Part shown: piece by piece, positions 1 through 7,428 of the stretch
How the letters are laid out: each line of letters starts with the position of its first letter
Numbering within the stretch: the stretch's first letter is position 1
Origin: an uncultured Lachnospiraceae bacterium
Lineage (GTDB): Bacteria; Bacillota; Clostridia; Lachnospirales; Lachnospiraceae
Direction: 5' to 3'
Assembly: GCA_949935685.1 (NCBI GenBank)
Contig: CATLGN010000001.1
Coordinates: 1-27,166, forward strand
Length of the DNA stretch: 27,166 nt
Program-made: the position numbers and the translations under genes
Notes under the pieces: model-generated
The model's input: the letters and a program-made list of their open reading frames with translations, nothing else
Database searches by the model: none
What the model was told of the DNA's origin: nothing

Positions 1-74
1 ATGGTATTTCTTGGATCAACAGGCTTCGGCCGTCTTACATTAAGTCCTGAAACGGAAAGTTTCATCCATCCTAT

Positions 75-94
75 CCTCTGCCGGCAGGCGGAGG
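75..94 (+). terminator. possible terminator hairpin of an upstream gene
   Basis: An 8-bp stem, CCTCTGCC (75-82) with GGCGGAGG (87-94), containing one G.U pair, closes a GGCA loop. It is followed by GTGTGTCTT rather than a clean T-run, so it could be a terminator, another RNA hairpin or chance. Confidence 0.35.
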
Positions 95-152
95 GTGTGT
101 CTTAAAGCTTAGGTGTATACACAAAGCGTCAAATTTTCCCGATATTTCTTAA

Positions 153-161
153 TGTTATAAT
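153..161 (+). promoter_or_regulatory. candidate extended -10 promoter for the 340-555 gene
   Basis: TGTTATAAT is an exact extended -10 match (TGn plus TATAAT). No good -35 lies upstream; the best is TTTTCC at 134-139. Initiation near 168 would give a leader of about 170 nt before the GTG at 340. Confidence 0.4.
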
Positions 162-339
162 TCAAATTTCCACAACACAGTATTTCTTTTATGTTATGTC
201 ATAATACATGTCTGTGCATCTCGTCAGTGCTGTTTTCATACCGCCGTTATCCGAAAACTTTATGAAAATCCGCAGGAATAATATATCACGGTAATTTTTT
301 GGTCTCCGGGTTTTCAAAGAATGAAGGGAGGGATGAGGT

Positions 340-555
340 GTGTTACGAAAAGAAGAGTTGCAAGACATGAGAGAACGTCTGGAAGGTATCGCAAGGGATG
401 GTACGGATTTGTATCTGGACGGCAGGAAAGTATCTGCCGCAGAGCTGGCGTGGGTCTGCTGTGTCAGTGAAGAAACCGTTTATATGCCTGACTATGTGAC
501 CAATCAGGACGGAAGGCTGACAGAGCTCAGATATGATAAAGTACGTCTGACCTGA
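340..555 (+). CDS. small conserved-looking hypothetical protein (71 aa)
   Basis: A 71-residue protein that I cannot assign to a family. The GTG start at 340 follows a strong purine-rich ribosome site (GGGAGGGA at 326-333), which is the best argument that it is translated. The protein is soluble and charged, with no signal peptide or membrane segment. It has a helical-looking N-terminus (LRKEELQDMRERLEGI), a short LYLDGRKVS strand-turn, an AELAWVCCVSEETVYMPDYV centre with two adjacent cysteines, and an ELRYDKVRL end. It stands alone, 198 bases before the GH18 gene, which has its own promoter. Function unknown; a small regulator is only a guess. Confidence 0.6.
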   Translation: MLRKEELQDMRERLEGIARDGTDLYLDGRKVSAAELAWVCCVSEETVYMPDYVTNQDGRLTELRYDKVRLT

Positions 556-693
556 TGCGGCCAGTTGTGGTCTGCTGCAAAACGGGAACGCTGCAAAAAG
601 GTATTTGATCAACCGGGAAACGGAACACAGGAGCCTTTACGCTGACAAACGCAGATTACCCGTTAAATTTACAAAAAACGTCGAAAATTGGTA

Positions 694-722
694 ATGACGG
701 TATGGAAATAGTCTGGTATAAT
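694..722 (+). promoter_or_regulatory. sigma-A type promoter for the GH18 gene
   Basis: ATGACG at 694-699, a 17-bp spacer, and TATAAT at 717-722 preceded by TGG, which makes an extended -10. Predicted initiation is near 729, giving a leader of about 24 nt before the TTG start at 753. Confidence 0.7.
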
Positions 723-752
723 GGGGACGGTTGAAAGGGGGCTGGAGCGGAA

Positions 753-2609
753 TTGAAGGAACCGAAACGACTGAAAAAGTCGAAGAAATCAAACAGATTG
801 CAGAAATCTGACAGAATAACGAAAGCGGAGAGAACGAGGAAATCCGGGCGGGCGGGGAAAGCGGAGAGCGCGAGGAGAGCAGAGAGAGCCAAAAAAGCAA
901 AGAGAGGAAAGAAATCGAAAGGGCTGAAAAAGCTGATTCCGATATTCGTTGCAATCGTCCTTATATTTATTATTGTTGCCGCCAGCGCGGGTATGAAACT
1001 GATAGAGAAATATTCTTATTCAAAGGAGAAAGCCGATCTGGATCAATATTTTGATCTGGGAACGGAAGAAGAGGTGGCGATTGTCCTCCAGGACGAGATG
1101 CTGGAAGAGAAAGCGCTTCTGTTGGACGGGACATATTATTTTTCTCTGGATATGATACATCGGTATCTGAACGAGCGCTTTTATGAGGACCGGGGAGAGG
1201 GACTTTTGCTCTATACCACGCCGGATGACATCATACGGGCGGGAATCGGTGTGACGGAGTTTACACAGGGCGGTCAATCACAGGACGCCGGATATGTAAT
1301 CGCACGTTATGAAGGAGATTCCCTGTATGTTGCGGCGGATTATGTCAAAAAATTTACCAATTTTTCGTATGAACCGTTCACCGGGCCGAACCGTATGCAG
1401 ATTTATACCGCATGGGGAGAACAGACGCTGGCGGAAATCAGTAAAGATACCCAGATTCGGTATCAGGGCGGTATCAAGAGCGAAATATTGAAAGAGGTGA
1501 CAGAGGGAGAACCGGTTGTCGTATTGGAAGAGATGGAGAACTGGGTTCGGGTAAAATCAGAGGCGTTTATCGGGTATGTGGAGAAGAAGCGTCTGGGCAA
1601 TTTTCACACGGAGACAATGACGGCAGTCACAGATTATACGGAACCGGTCTATACGAATATTTCCAGAGACGGAAAGGTATGCATGGCGTGGCATCAGGTG
1701 ACAAATCCGACCGCGAATGCGTATCTGGCTGATGTTGTGGCCGGAGCGGAGGGGTTGAATACGATTTCTCCGACCTGGTTTTCTCTGAGCGATAATGAGG
1801 GCAATTTTACAAGCATTGCTTCCACCGATTATGTGGCGCAGGCTCACCAGATGGGACTGGAAGTCTGGGGGCTGATTGATAATTTTCGGGATGAAGTGGA
1901 TTCTTACGCCGTGCTGTCATCGACGTCAAAACGGACGCATCTGATTGAGGGATTGATGCAGGCCGCGGCTGCCTGCGGCATGGACGGCATTAATATTGAC
2001 TTTGAACAGTTGTCGGAAGCGACAGGGGAACATTTCGTACAGTTTATCCGGGAATTGTCCATTTCCTGTCGGGCGAATGGCATTGTCCTTTCCATTGATA
2101 ATTACGTTCCGGTTGGCAATACCGGACATTACGGACGGGCAGAGCAGGGCAGAGTGGCGGATTATGTCATTATTATGGGATATGATGAACATTGGTCGGG
2201 CAGCGAGACGGCGGGCAGTGTGGCGTCGATTGACTTCGTGGAGACCGGGATTGAGAAAACGCTGGAGGAGGTACCGGCGGAGAAAGTGATCAATGCGGTT
2301 CCCTTTTATACAAGGGTATGGAAGTCGGAGGGCGGCAGTCTGACGAGCGATGCGGTCGGGATGGATTCGGCGGATCAGTTTCTGGCTCAAAATAATATCT
2401 CGCCGGCCTGGGATGAACAGACCTGCCAGAATTATGCGGAATTTGAGGTGGACAACGCCTATTATCAGGTATGGCTGGAAGACGAACAGTCCATTGAGGT
2501 GAAGCTGAATGTGATGGCGCAATATAACATTGCCGGTGTGGGCGCCTGGAAACTGGGATTGGAACGACCGTCAGTCTGGAATGTTATCGACCAGTATCTG
2601 AACGGATAA
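753..2609 (+). CDS. membrane-anchored glycoside hydrolase family 18 protein with SH3-like domain
   Basis: A 618-residue cell-surface protein probably acting on peptidoglycan, like the YaaH/YdhD/SleL group of GH18 N-acetylglucosaminidases. Residues 1-60 form a very basic cytoplasmic tail (28 Lys/Arg), and 62-80 are one membrane segment, so the rest faces outward. About 100-220 resembles a copper-amine-oxidase N-terminal-like domain, 235-283 is a bacterial SH3-like wall-binding domain, and about 310-615 is the GH18 barrel. The catalytic signature DGINIDFE lies at 411-418, with Glu418 the expected acid. The TTG start is chosen because an in-frame stop lies just upstream (732-734), GGAG sits at 744-747, and the next Met is after the membrane segment. 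Exact substrate is inferred. Confidence 0.9.
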   Translation: MKEPKRLKKSKKSNRLQKSDRITKAERTRKSGRAGKAESARRAERAKKAKRGKKSKGLKKLIPIFVAIVLIFIIVAASAGMKLIEKYSYSKEKADLDQYFDLGTEEEVAIVLQDEMLEEKALLLDGTYYFSLDMIHRYLNERFYEDRGEGLLLYTTPDDIIRAGIGVTEFTQGGQSQDAGYVIARYEGDSLYVAADYVKKFTNFSYEPFTGPNRMQIYTAWGEQTLAEISKDTQIRYQGGIKSEILKEVTEGEPVVVLEEMENWVRVKSEAFIGYVEKKRLGNFHTETMTAVTDYTEPVYTNISRDGKVCMAWHQVTNPTANAYLADVVAGAEGLNTISPTWFSLSDNEGNFTSIASTDYVAQAHQMGLEVWGLIDNFRDEVDSYAVLSSTSKRTHLIEGLMQAAAACGMDGINIDFEQLSEATGEHFVQFIRELSISCRANGIVLSIDNYVPVGNTGHYGRAEQGRVADYVIIMGYDEHWSGSETAGSVASIDFVETGIEKTLEEVPAEKVINAVPFYTRVWKSEGGSLTSDAVGMDSADQFLAQNNISPAWDEQTCQNYAEFEVDNAYYQVWLEDEQSIEVKLNVMAQYNIAGVGAWKLGLERPSVWNVIDQYLNG

Positions 2610-2623
2610 GACGGCAGGAAGAA

Positions 2624-2666
2624 GAATCGTGCAGGCGGGGAATCCCGCAGACGCGATTCTTTTTTT
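2624..2666 (+). terminator. rho-independent terminator after the GH18 gene
   Basis: An outer stem GAATCG (2624-2629) pairs with CGATTC (2654-2659), and an inner stem GCGGG (2635-2639) pairs with CCCGC (2644-2648). A run of seven T follows at once. Confidence 0.85.
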
Positions 2667-2683
2667 ATTTTTTTATTCATAAG

Positions 2684-3427
2684 ATGATAAAAAACGCGGG
2701 ATGCGGGATGATGATGGAAAAAAAGAGAGACAGACACCGCCTGGAAGAGGGGGCGGTATATGCGGCTATGTTTGCCATGCTGGCAGCAGCGGGGCTGATG
2801 GCTGTAAAAGGGACGGTGGCATTTGTCAATAACAGTCATGTGGAACAGCAGCGGCGCATTGTGATCGACGCGGGACACGGCGGGGATGATCCGGGGAAGG
2901 TGGGAATCAATGGCGCGTTGGAAAAAGACATCAACTTACAGATTGCGCAGAAGGTTCGGAAGTATCTGGAATATGAAGGCATAGAGGTTGTAATGACACG
3001 CACGGACGGTGCGGGCCTGTACGACAGTGAGGCGGAAAATAAAAAAGTACAGGATATGAAACGGCGGATTGTTGTGATTGAGGAAGCGGCGCCCGCTATG
3101 ACTGTCAGCATTCATCAGAACAGTTATCCTGAGGAATATGTAAAAGGGGCTCAGGTATTTTATTATAAAGACAGCGCCGAAAGCCAGACGGCTGCCGAAA
3201 TTATGCAGGAAAGCCTGCGGGAGCGGCTCGATACGGAAAATAAAAGAGAGGCGAAAGCGAACGCGAGTTATTATCTTCTCAAGAAGACATCTTCGCCGGT
3301 CATTATTGTGGAATGTGGATTTTTGTCCAATTCCGATGAGGCGGCAAAGCTGAGTGAAGACGTATATCAGGAACGGGTGGCTTGGGCTGTTTTTATGGGG
3401 ATTATGCGGTATCTGAACGGATATTGA
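2684..3427 (+). CDS. cwlD: N-acetylmuramoyl-L-alanine amidase, CwlD-like
   Basis: A zinc amidase (Amidase_3 family) that cuts the amide bond between MurNAc and the stem peptide. The size (247 aa), single N-terminal membrane anchor (about 24-46) and short catalytic domain fit CwlD, which is needed to make muramic-delta-lactam in spore cortex. Zinc ligands are His65 (DAGHGG), Glu80 (LEKDIN) and His144 (SIHQNS); Glu210 in VIIVECGF is the catalytic acid. The start is uncertain: ATG at 2684 lies just after the preceding terminator and has no ribosome site, while ATG triplets at 2708, 2711 and 2714 follow a weak GCGGG. No promoter is evident between terminator and gene, so readthrough or a sporulation promoter is possible. 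CwlD rather than another amidase is inferred from architecture. Confidence 0.88.
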   Translation: MIKNAGCGMMMEKKRDRHRLEEGAVYAAMFAMLAAAGLMAVKGTVAFVNNSHVEQQRRIVIDAGHGGDDPGKVGINGALEKDINLQIAQKVRKYLEYEGIEVVMTRTDGAGLYDSEAENKKVQDMKRRIVVIEEAAPAMTVSIHQNSYPEEYVKGAQVFYYKDSAESQTAAEIMQESLRERLDTENKREAKANASYYLLKKTSSPVIIVECGFLSNSDEAAKLSEDVYQERVAWAVFMGIMRYLNGY

Positions 3428-3455
3428 AAAACCCCTTTTCTGCCCAGTCGGACTG

Positions 3456-3464
3456 TGTTATACT
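3456..3464 (+). promoter_or_regulatory. extended -10 promoter for the sua5-rpiB-upp-dCMP deaminase run
   Basis: TGTTATACT is a near-perfect extended -10 (TGn plus TATACT). The -35 region (TTTTCT at 3436-3441) is poor, as is common with extended -10 promoters. Initiation near 3471 leaves only about 15 nt before the ATG, including the GAGG ribosome site. Confidence 0.6.
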
Positions 3465-3485
3465 AAACTATTGAGGTAGGCTTTT

Positions 3486-4538
3486 ATGAAAAAGACAATA
3501 TTTGCCGCGCTGGATGGAAACAATCCGGATCGGAACATAATAGAAGAAGCGGGCGTTATCATAAAAAACGGCGGTCTGGTTGCTTTTCCCACGGAAACGG
3601 TATACGGATTGGGAGGCGATGCGCTGCAGAGCGCTTCCTCCCGGAAGATTTATGCGGCCAAAGGCAGACCGAGCGATAATCCGCTGATCGTCCATATCTG
3701 CCGGTGGGAAGATATGGAACGGATTGTCGTACGCATCCCGGCGGCGGCCGTGAAGCTGGCAGATGCCTTCTGGCCGGGTCCGCTCACCATGATTCTGGAG
3801 AAGTCGGATGCGGTGCCGGCGGAGACAACGGGCGGACTTTCCACGGTGGCGGTTCGTATGCCGGCGCATCCGGCAGCGCTGGCGCTGATCGCAGCGGCGG
3901 GCGGTTATGTGGCGGCGCCGAGCGCGAATACTTCCGGCAGGCCAAGTCCCACGCGGGCAGAACATGTCAGAGAGGATATGGACGGCCGGATCGATATGAT
4001 TGTGGACGGCGGGGGCACGGAAATCGGCCTGGAATCGACGATCGTGGATTTGACAGGGAATGTCCCCGTCATTTTGCGGCCCGGATTTATTACAAAAGAG
4101 ATGATAGAGGAAACCTTGCAGACGGCAGTGGAAGCAGACCGGTCGCTGCCGGCGGCGGGACAGGCTCCCAAAGCGCCGGGAATGAAATACCGGCACTATG
4201 CGCCGAGAGGAGAAATGACAGTTGTGTCGGGAAACAGAGAGGCCGTTACCCGCACAATCGTCCGGCTGGCGGCGGAAAAACGGAGGGTCGGAGAAAAAGT
4301 GGGTATTATCTGTACCGATGAAACACGTTCGTTTTATGACGCGGACTGCGTTGCCAGCGCCGGCGGCGGTACGGATGCGGAGACAGTGGCCCGGCATTTG
4401 TATGAAATTCTGCGATCGTTTGACAGCCGGCAAGTGACTTGTATCTATTCCGAGGCATTTTCCGGGGAAGGAATCGGACAGGCTGTTATGAACCGCCTGC
4501 TGAAAGCGGCGGGGCATCATATATTGGAAGTCTCATAA
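3486..4538 (+). CDS. sua5: L-threonylcarbamoyladenylate synthase (Sua5/YwlC)
   Basis: Makes threonylcarbamoyl-AMP from threonine, bicarbonate and ATP, the first step of the universal tRNA t6A37 modification; the TsaBD proteins then transfer the group. At 350 residues it is the long Sua5 form, with an N-terminal YrdC domain (about 20-205) plus the C-terminal Sua5 domain, not the short TsaC form. Visible YrdC motifs include FPTETVYGLG, KGRPSDNPLIVHI, FWPGPLTMIL and APSANTSGRPSPT. KAPGMKYRHYAP is the conserved linker between domains. The ATG at 3486 follows GAGGTAGG. It heads a same-strand run with rpiB 27 bases downstream. Confidence 0.95.
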   Translation: MKKTIFAALDGNNPDRNIIEEAGVIIKNGGLVAFPTETVYGLGGDALQSASSRKIYAAKGRPSDNPLIVHICRWEDMERIVVRIPAAAVKLADAFWPGPLTMILEKSDAVPAETTGGLSTVAVRMPAHPAALALIAAAGGYVAAPSANTSGRPSPTRAEHVREDMDGRIDMIVDGGGTEIGLESTIVDLTGNVPVILRPGFITKEMIEETLQTAVEADRSLPAAGQAPKAPGMKYRHYAPRGEMTVVSGNREAVTRTIVRLAAEKRRVGEKVGIICTDETRSFYDADCVASAGGGTDAETVARHLYEILRSFDSRQVTCIYSEAFSGEGIGQAVMNRLLKAAGHHILEVS

Positions 4539-4565
4539 TCAGAGAGGAAAAACGGAGGGAAAAAC

Positions 4566-4997
4566 ATGATAGCATTGGGCAGTGATCATGGCGGTTATGA
4601 TCTGAAACAGGAGGTTAAAAAGTATCTGGAAGGGGCAGGCTATGCATACCGGGATTTCGGATGTGACGACAAATCATCCTGCGATTACCCGGTCTATGGC
4701 CGGGCGGCTGCGGAAGCGGTGGCGGACGGCACATGTGAAAAAGGGATTGTAATCTGTACGACGGGAATCGGCATTTCTATCACGGCGAACAAGGTGCCGG
4801 GCATCCGGTGCGCGCTGTGCGCGGACTCCACGTCGGCCAGACTGACAAGACTGCATAACAACGCCAATGTGCTGGCGCTCGGCGCGGGCATCGTGGGCAG
4901 CAATCTGGCGCTGGAAATCGTAAAGAATTTTCTGGAGACGGAATTTTCGGGAGAAGAGAGACACCAGAGAAGGATTGACCTGATCGAGAAAGCGTGA
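4566..4997 (+). CDS. rpiB: ribose 5-phosphate isomerase B
   Basis: A 143-residue RpiB/LacAB-family sugar isomerase that interconverts ribose 5-phosphate and ribulose 5-phosphate in the pentose phosphate pathway. The start IALGSDHGGYDLK carries the family Asp and His phosphate/ring-opening residues. Cys64 in the ICTTGIGISITANK loop is the expected catalytic base. Most RpiB sequences I know read CGTG here; this one reads CTTG, a small deviation. Length is normal. An ATG preceded by GGAGGG gives a clear start. The neighbours sua5 and upp place it in a translation and nucleotide supply cluster. Confidence 0.94.
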   Translation: MIALGSDHGGYDLKQEVKKYLEGAGYAYRDFGCDDKSSCDYPVYGRAAAEAVADGTCEKGIVICTTGIGISITANKVPGIRCALCADSTSARLTRLHNNANVLALGAGIVGSNLALEIVKNFLETEFSGEERHQRRIDLIEKA

Positions 4998-5660
<663 letters not shown>

Positions 5661-5673
5661 TCGGGGCGGGATA

Positions 5674-6153
5674 ATGAAACGAGAAGACTATATTTCCTGG
5701 GACGAATATTTTATGGGCATATCCAAATTGTCGGGAATGCGTTCCAAAGACCCCAATACACAAGTGGGCGCCTGCATTGTGAGCGAAGACAATAAAATAC
5801 TTTCCATGGGATATAACGGATTCCCTGCGGGCTGTTCGGACGACGCATTTCCCTGGGAGCGGGAAGGCGATATGCTGCATACGAAATATGCTTATGTGAC
5901 GCACAGCGAGCTAAATGCGATTTTGAATTACCGGGGAGGCAGTCTGGCAGGCGCTAAGCTGTATGTGTCGCTCTTTCCCTGCCATGAGTGTGCGAAAGCG
6001 ATTATTCAGGCGGGTATCAAAACGGTTGTATATGAGTGTGACAAATATGCGGATACGCCGTCGGCCATTGCCTCAAGAAAGATGCTGGATGCGGCGGGCG
6101 TGCACTGCCGCCGGTATCAGTCTGCCGGGAGAACGGTAACGCTGGAACTGTAA
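5674..6153 (+). CDS. comEB: deoxycytidylate (dCMP) deaminase, ComEB-like
   Basis: A zinc deaminase converting dCMP to dUMP, feeding thymidylate synthesis. It is 159 residues long. Zinc ligands are His77 (HSELNAIL), Cys103 and Cys106 (PCHEC), and Glu79 is the proton shuttle. RSKDPNTQVGACIV near the N-terminus is typical of the family. I chose the ATG at 5674 because CGGGGCGGG lies just upstream and the family begins at this point; the longer in-frame reading from 5596 would overlap upp. The family also includes the competence-named ComEB of Bacillus, but nothing here implies a competence role. Confidence 0.93.
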   Translation: MKREDYISWDEYFMGISKLSGMRSKDPNTQVGACIVSEDNKILSMGYNGFPAGCSDDAFPWEREGDMLHTKYAYVTHSELNAILNYRGGSLAGAKLYVSLFPCHECAKAIIQAGIKTVVYECDKYADTPSAIASRKMLDAAGVHCRRYQSAGRTVTLEL

Positions 6154-6219
6154 TGGCGTCGGCGGTTGCGGTTTGTGCCGCCGGTTATACGGTGGGGAGC
6201 CGCAGGGGGAGGAAAGAGG

Positions 6220-7374
6220 ATGAAACGTGCCGTCAGACAGGTTGCCATCGTGCTTTTTATGGTAATGCTGGTCGCCAGTGCGCCGAAAACGGTTCGTGCC
6301 ACGAGCACACAGGAAAAACTGGATAAGGCAAAAGAGGAAAAGAAACAGACGCAGTCTGCGCTGGAGCAGACAAAAGAGAATATACAGGGAATGCAGGGCG
6401 CCAAAAATTCCCTGCAGGGCCAGCTTTCCGAACTGAACGACAATTTGGAGGAGGTCAGCGAACATCTGAGTGAGCTGGAGGACAATATTGCCGACAAAGA
6501 ACAGGAAATTGCCGATACGGAGGCGGCATTGCAGGAGGCGGAAGAAACGGTTGCCTGGCAGTACGAATGCATGAAAAAGAGGATTAAGTTCATGTATGAA
6601 AGGAGCGACGCCCTGTATCTGGAGATGCTTTTTTCTGCCGAAGGCCTGGGCGATTTTCTGAATAAAAACGAATACATAGAACAAATAGCGGAATATGACC
6701 ACAGAATGCTGGAGGAATATAAGCAGACACAGCAACTGATCCGGGAAACGAAGGAACAGCTTGTCGCGCAAAAGGAAGAATTGGACGGATTGCGGGAGGA
6801 GACCAAACGACAGCAGGATCAGGTGGCCGGCATGGTAAAAAGCACGGCGAATAATATCGCGGGATATGCCGATCAGATTTCGGAAGCGGAGAATGTGGCC
6901 CATGCCTATGAGGCCAAAGTCAAAGAGCAGGAGGCCAATATCGCGGCGCTGCAAAAACAGCTCGCGGAAGAGCAGGCCATGTCCAGACTGGCATCCAAAT
7001 CTGCAAAACGGGATATTTCCGAAGTGACATTTGCCGAGGGGGACCGAGAACTGTTGGCGCAGCTCATATATTGTGAGGCGGGGGCGGAGCCGTATGAGGG
7101 CAAGGTCGCCGTCGGTGCGGTTGTAATCAACCGGGTGCTGAGTTCCGTATATCCCGATACCATGGTGGGCGTAATTTATCAAAACAAGCAGTTTTCGCCG
7201 GTCGGCAGCGGCAGGCTGGCATTGGCGCTGGCGGAAGGGCGGGCGACGCCAGCCTGCTATCAGGCCGCGGACGAAGCGATGAGCGGCGTCAGCAATGTGG
7301 GAAACTGCGTGTACTTCCGAACGCCGATACCCGGTTTGACCGGCATTGCCATCGGCGGTCATATCTTTTATTAG
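6220..7374 (+). CDS. secreted coiled-coil cell wall hydrolase with C-terminal SleB domain
   Basis: A 384-residue exported protein. Residues 1-26 form a signal peptide, with likely cleavage after VRA. About 30-235 is a long coiled coil rich in Glu, Gln and Lys, like the N-terminal parts of PcsB- and EnvC-type regulators. About 275-384 is a Hydrolase_2 (SleB) domain, a lytic-transglycosylase-like fold, in which Glu286 (IYCEAGAEP) is the expected catalytic acid. AVGAVVINRVLS and the FSPVGSG stretch support the family. The ATG at 6220 is preferred over one at 6166 because a strong GGGGGAGGAAAG site precedes it and the signal peptide starts there. It may remodel vegetative wall rather than spore cortex; that is inference. 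Confidence 0.88.
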   Translation: MKRAVRQVAIVLFMVMLVASAPKTVRATSTQEKLDKAKEEKKQTQSALEQTKENIQGMQGAKNSLQGQLSELNDNLEEVSEHLSELEDNIADKEQEIADTEAALQEAEETVAWQYECMKKRIKFMYERSDALYLEMLFSAEGLGDFLNKNEYIEQIAEYDHRMLEEYKQTQQLIRETKEQLVAQKEELDGLREETKRQQDQVAGMVKSTANNIAGYADQISEAENVAHAYEAKVKEQEANIAALQKQLAEEQAMSRLASKSAKRDISEVTFAEGDRELLAQLIYCEAGAEPYEGKVAVGAVVINRVLSSVYPDTMVGVIYQNKQFSPVGSGRLALALAEGRATPACYQAADEAMSGVSNVGNCVYFRTPIPGLTGIAIGGHIFY

Positions 7375-7391
7375 GCGACGGGTTTTCTGCC

Positions 7392-7427
7392 AATACCCGG
7401 ATGCTGTCAGAGAAAGTGCAGGGTATT
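7392..7427 (+). promoter_or_regulatory. inverted repeat over the mod ribosome-binding region
   Basis: AATACCC (7392-7398) and GGGTATT (7421-7427) form a 7-bp stem that ends one base before the mod ATG and encloses the purine-rich AGAGAAAG. In RNA it could hinder ribosome access. This could be chance. Confidence 0.35.
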
Positions 7428-7428
7428 T

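Larger units (their letters stand above)
1..339. other. AT-rich intergenic edge region
   Basis: No convincing gene is seen here. All three forward frames are open from the edge and stop at about 43, 48 and 105, so the tail of an upstream gene is possible but none is recognisable. The stretch holds a GC-rich hairpin at 75-94, a 10-bp perfect palindrome (GTGTATACAC) at 113-122, an extended -10 candidate at 153-161 and an 8-bp inverted repeat (TTTTCATA at 233-240, TATGAAAA at 261-268) inside what would be the leader of the gene starting at 340. Confidence 0.5.

Noticed and set aside
1..105. Open frame from the window edge (34 codons) as the tail of an upstream gene
   Set aside because: All three forward frames are open at the edge for at least 13 codons, and none shows a recognisable C-terminus, so I could not choose one.
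753..935. A tandem DNA repeat in the purine-rich start of the GH18 gene
   Set aside because: Units such as GAGAGC recur but with no fixed period, so this is low-complexity coding for Lys, Arg and Glu rather than a true tandem repeat.
3468..4520. A 350-codon minus-strand frame opposite sua5
   Set aside because: Shadow of the Sua5 gene with no family resemblance.
7375..7428. A dedicated promoter for the restriction-modification pair
   Set aside because: No -10/-35 combination of reasonable quality is visible in the short gap; readthrough from the SleB-like gene is as likely.
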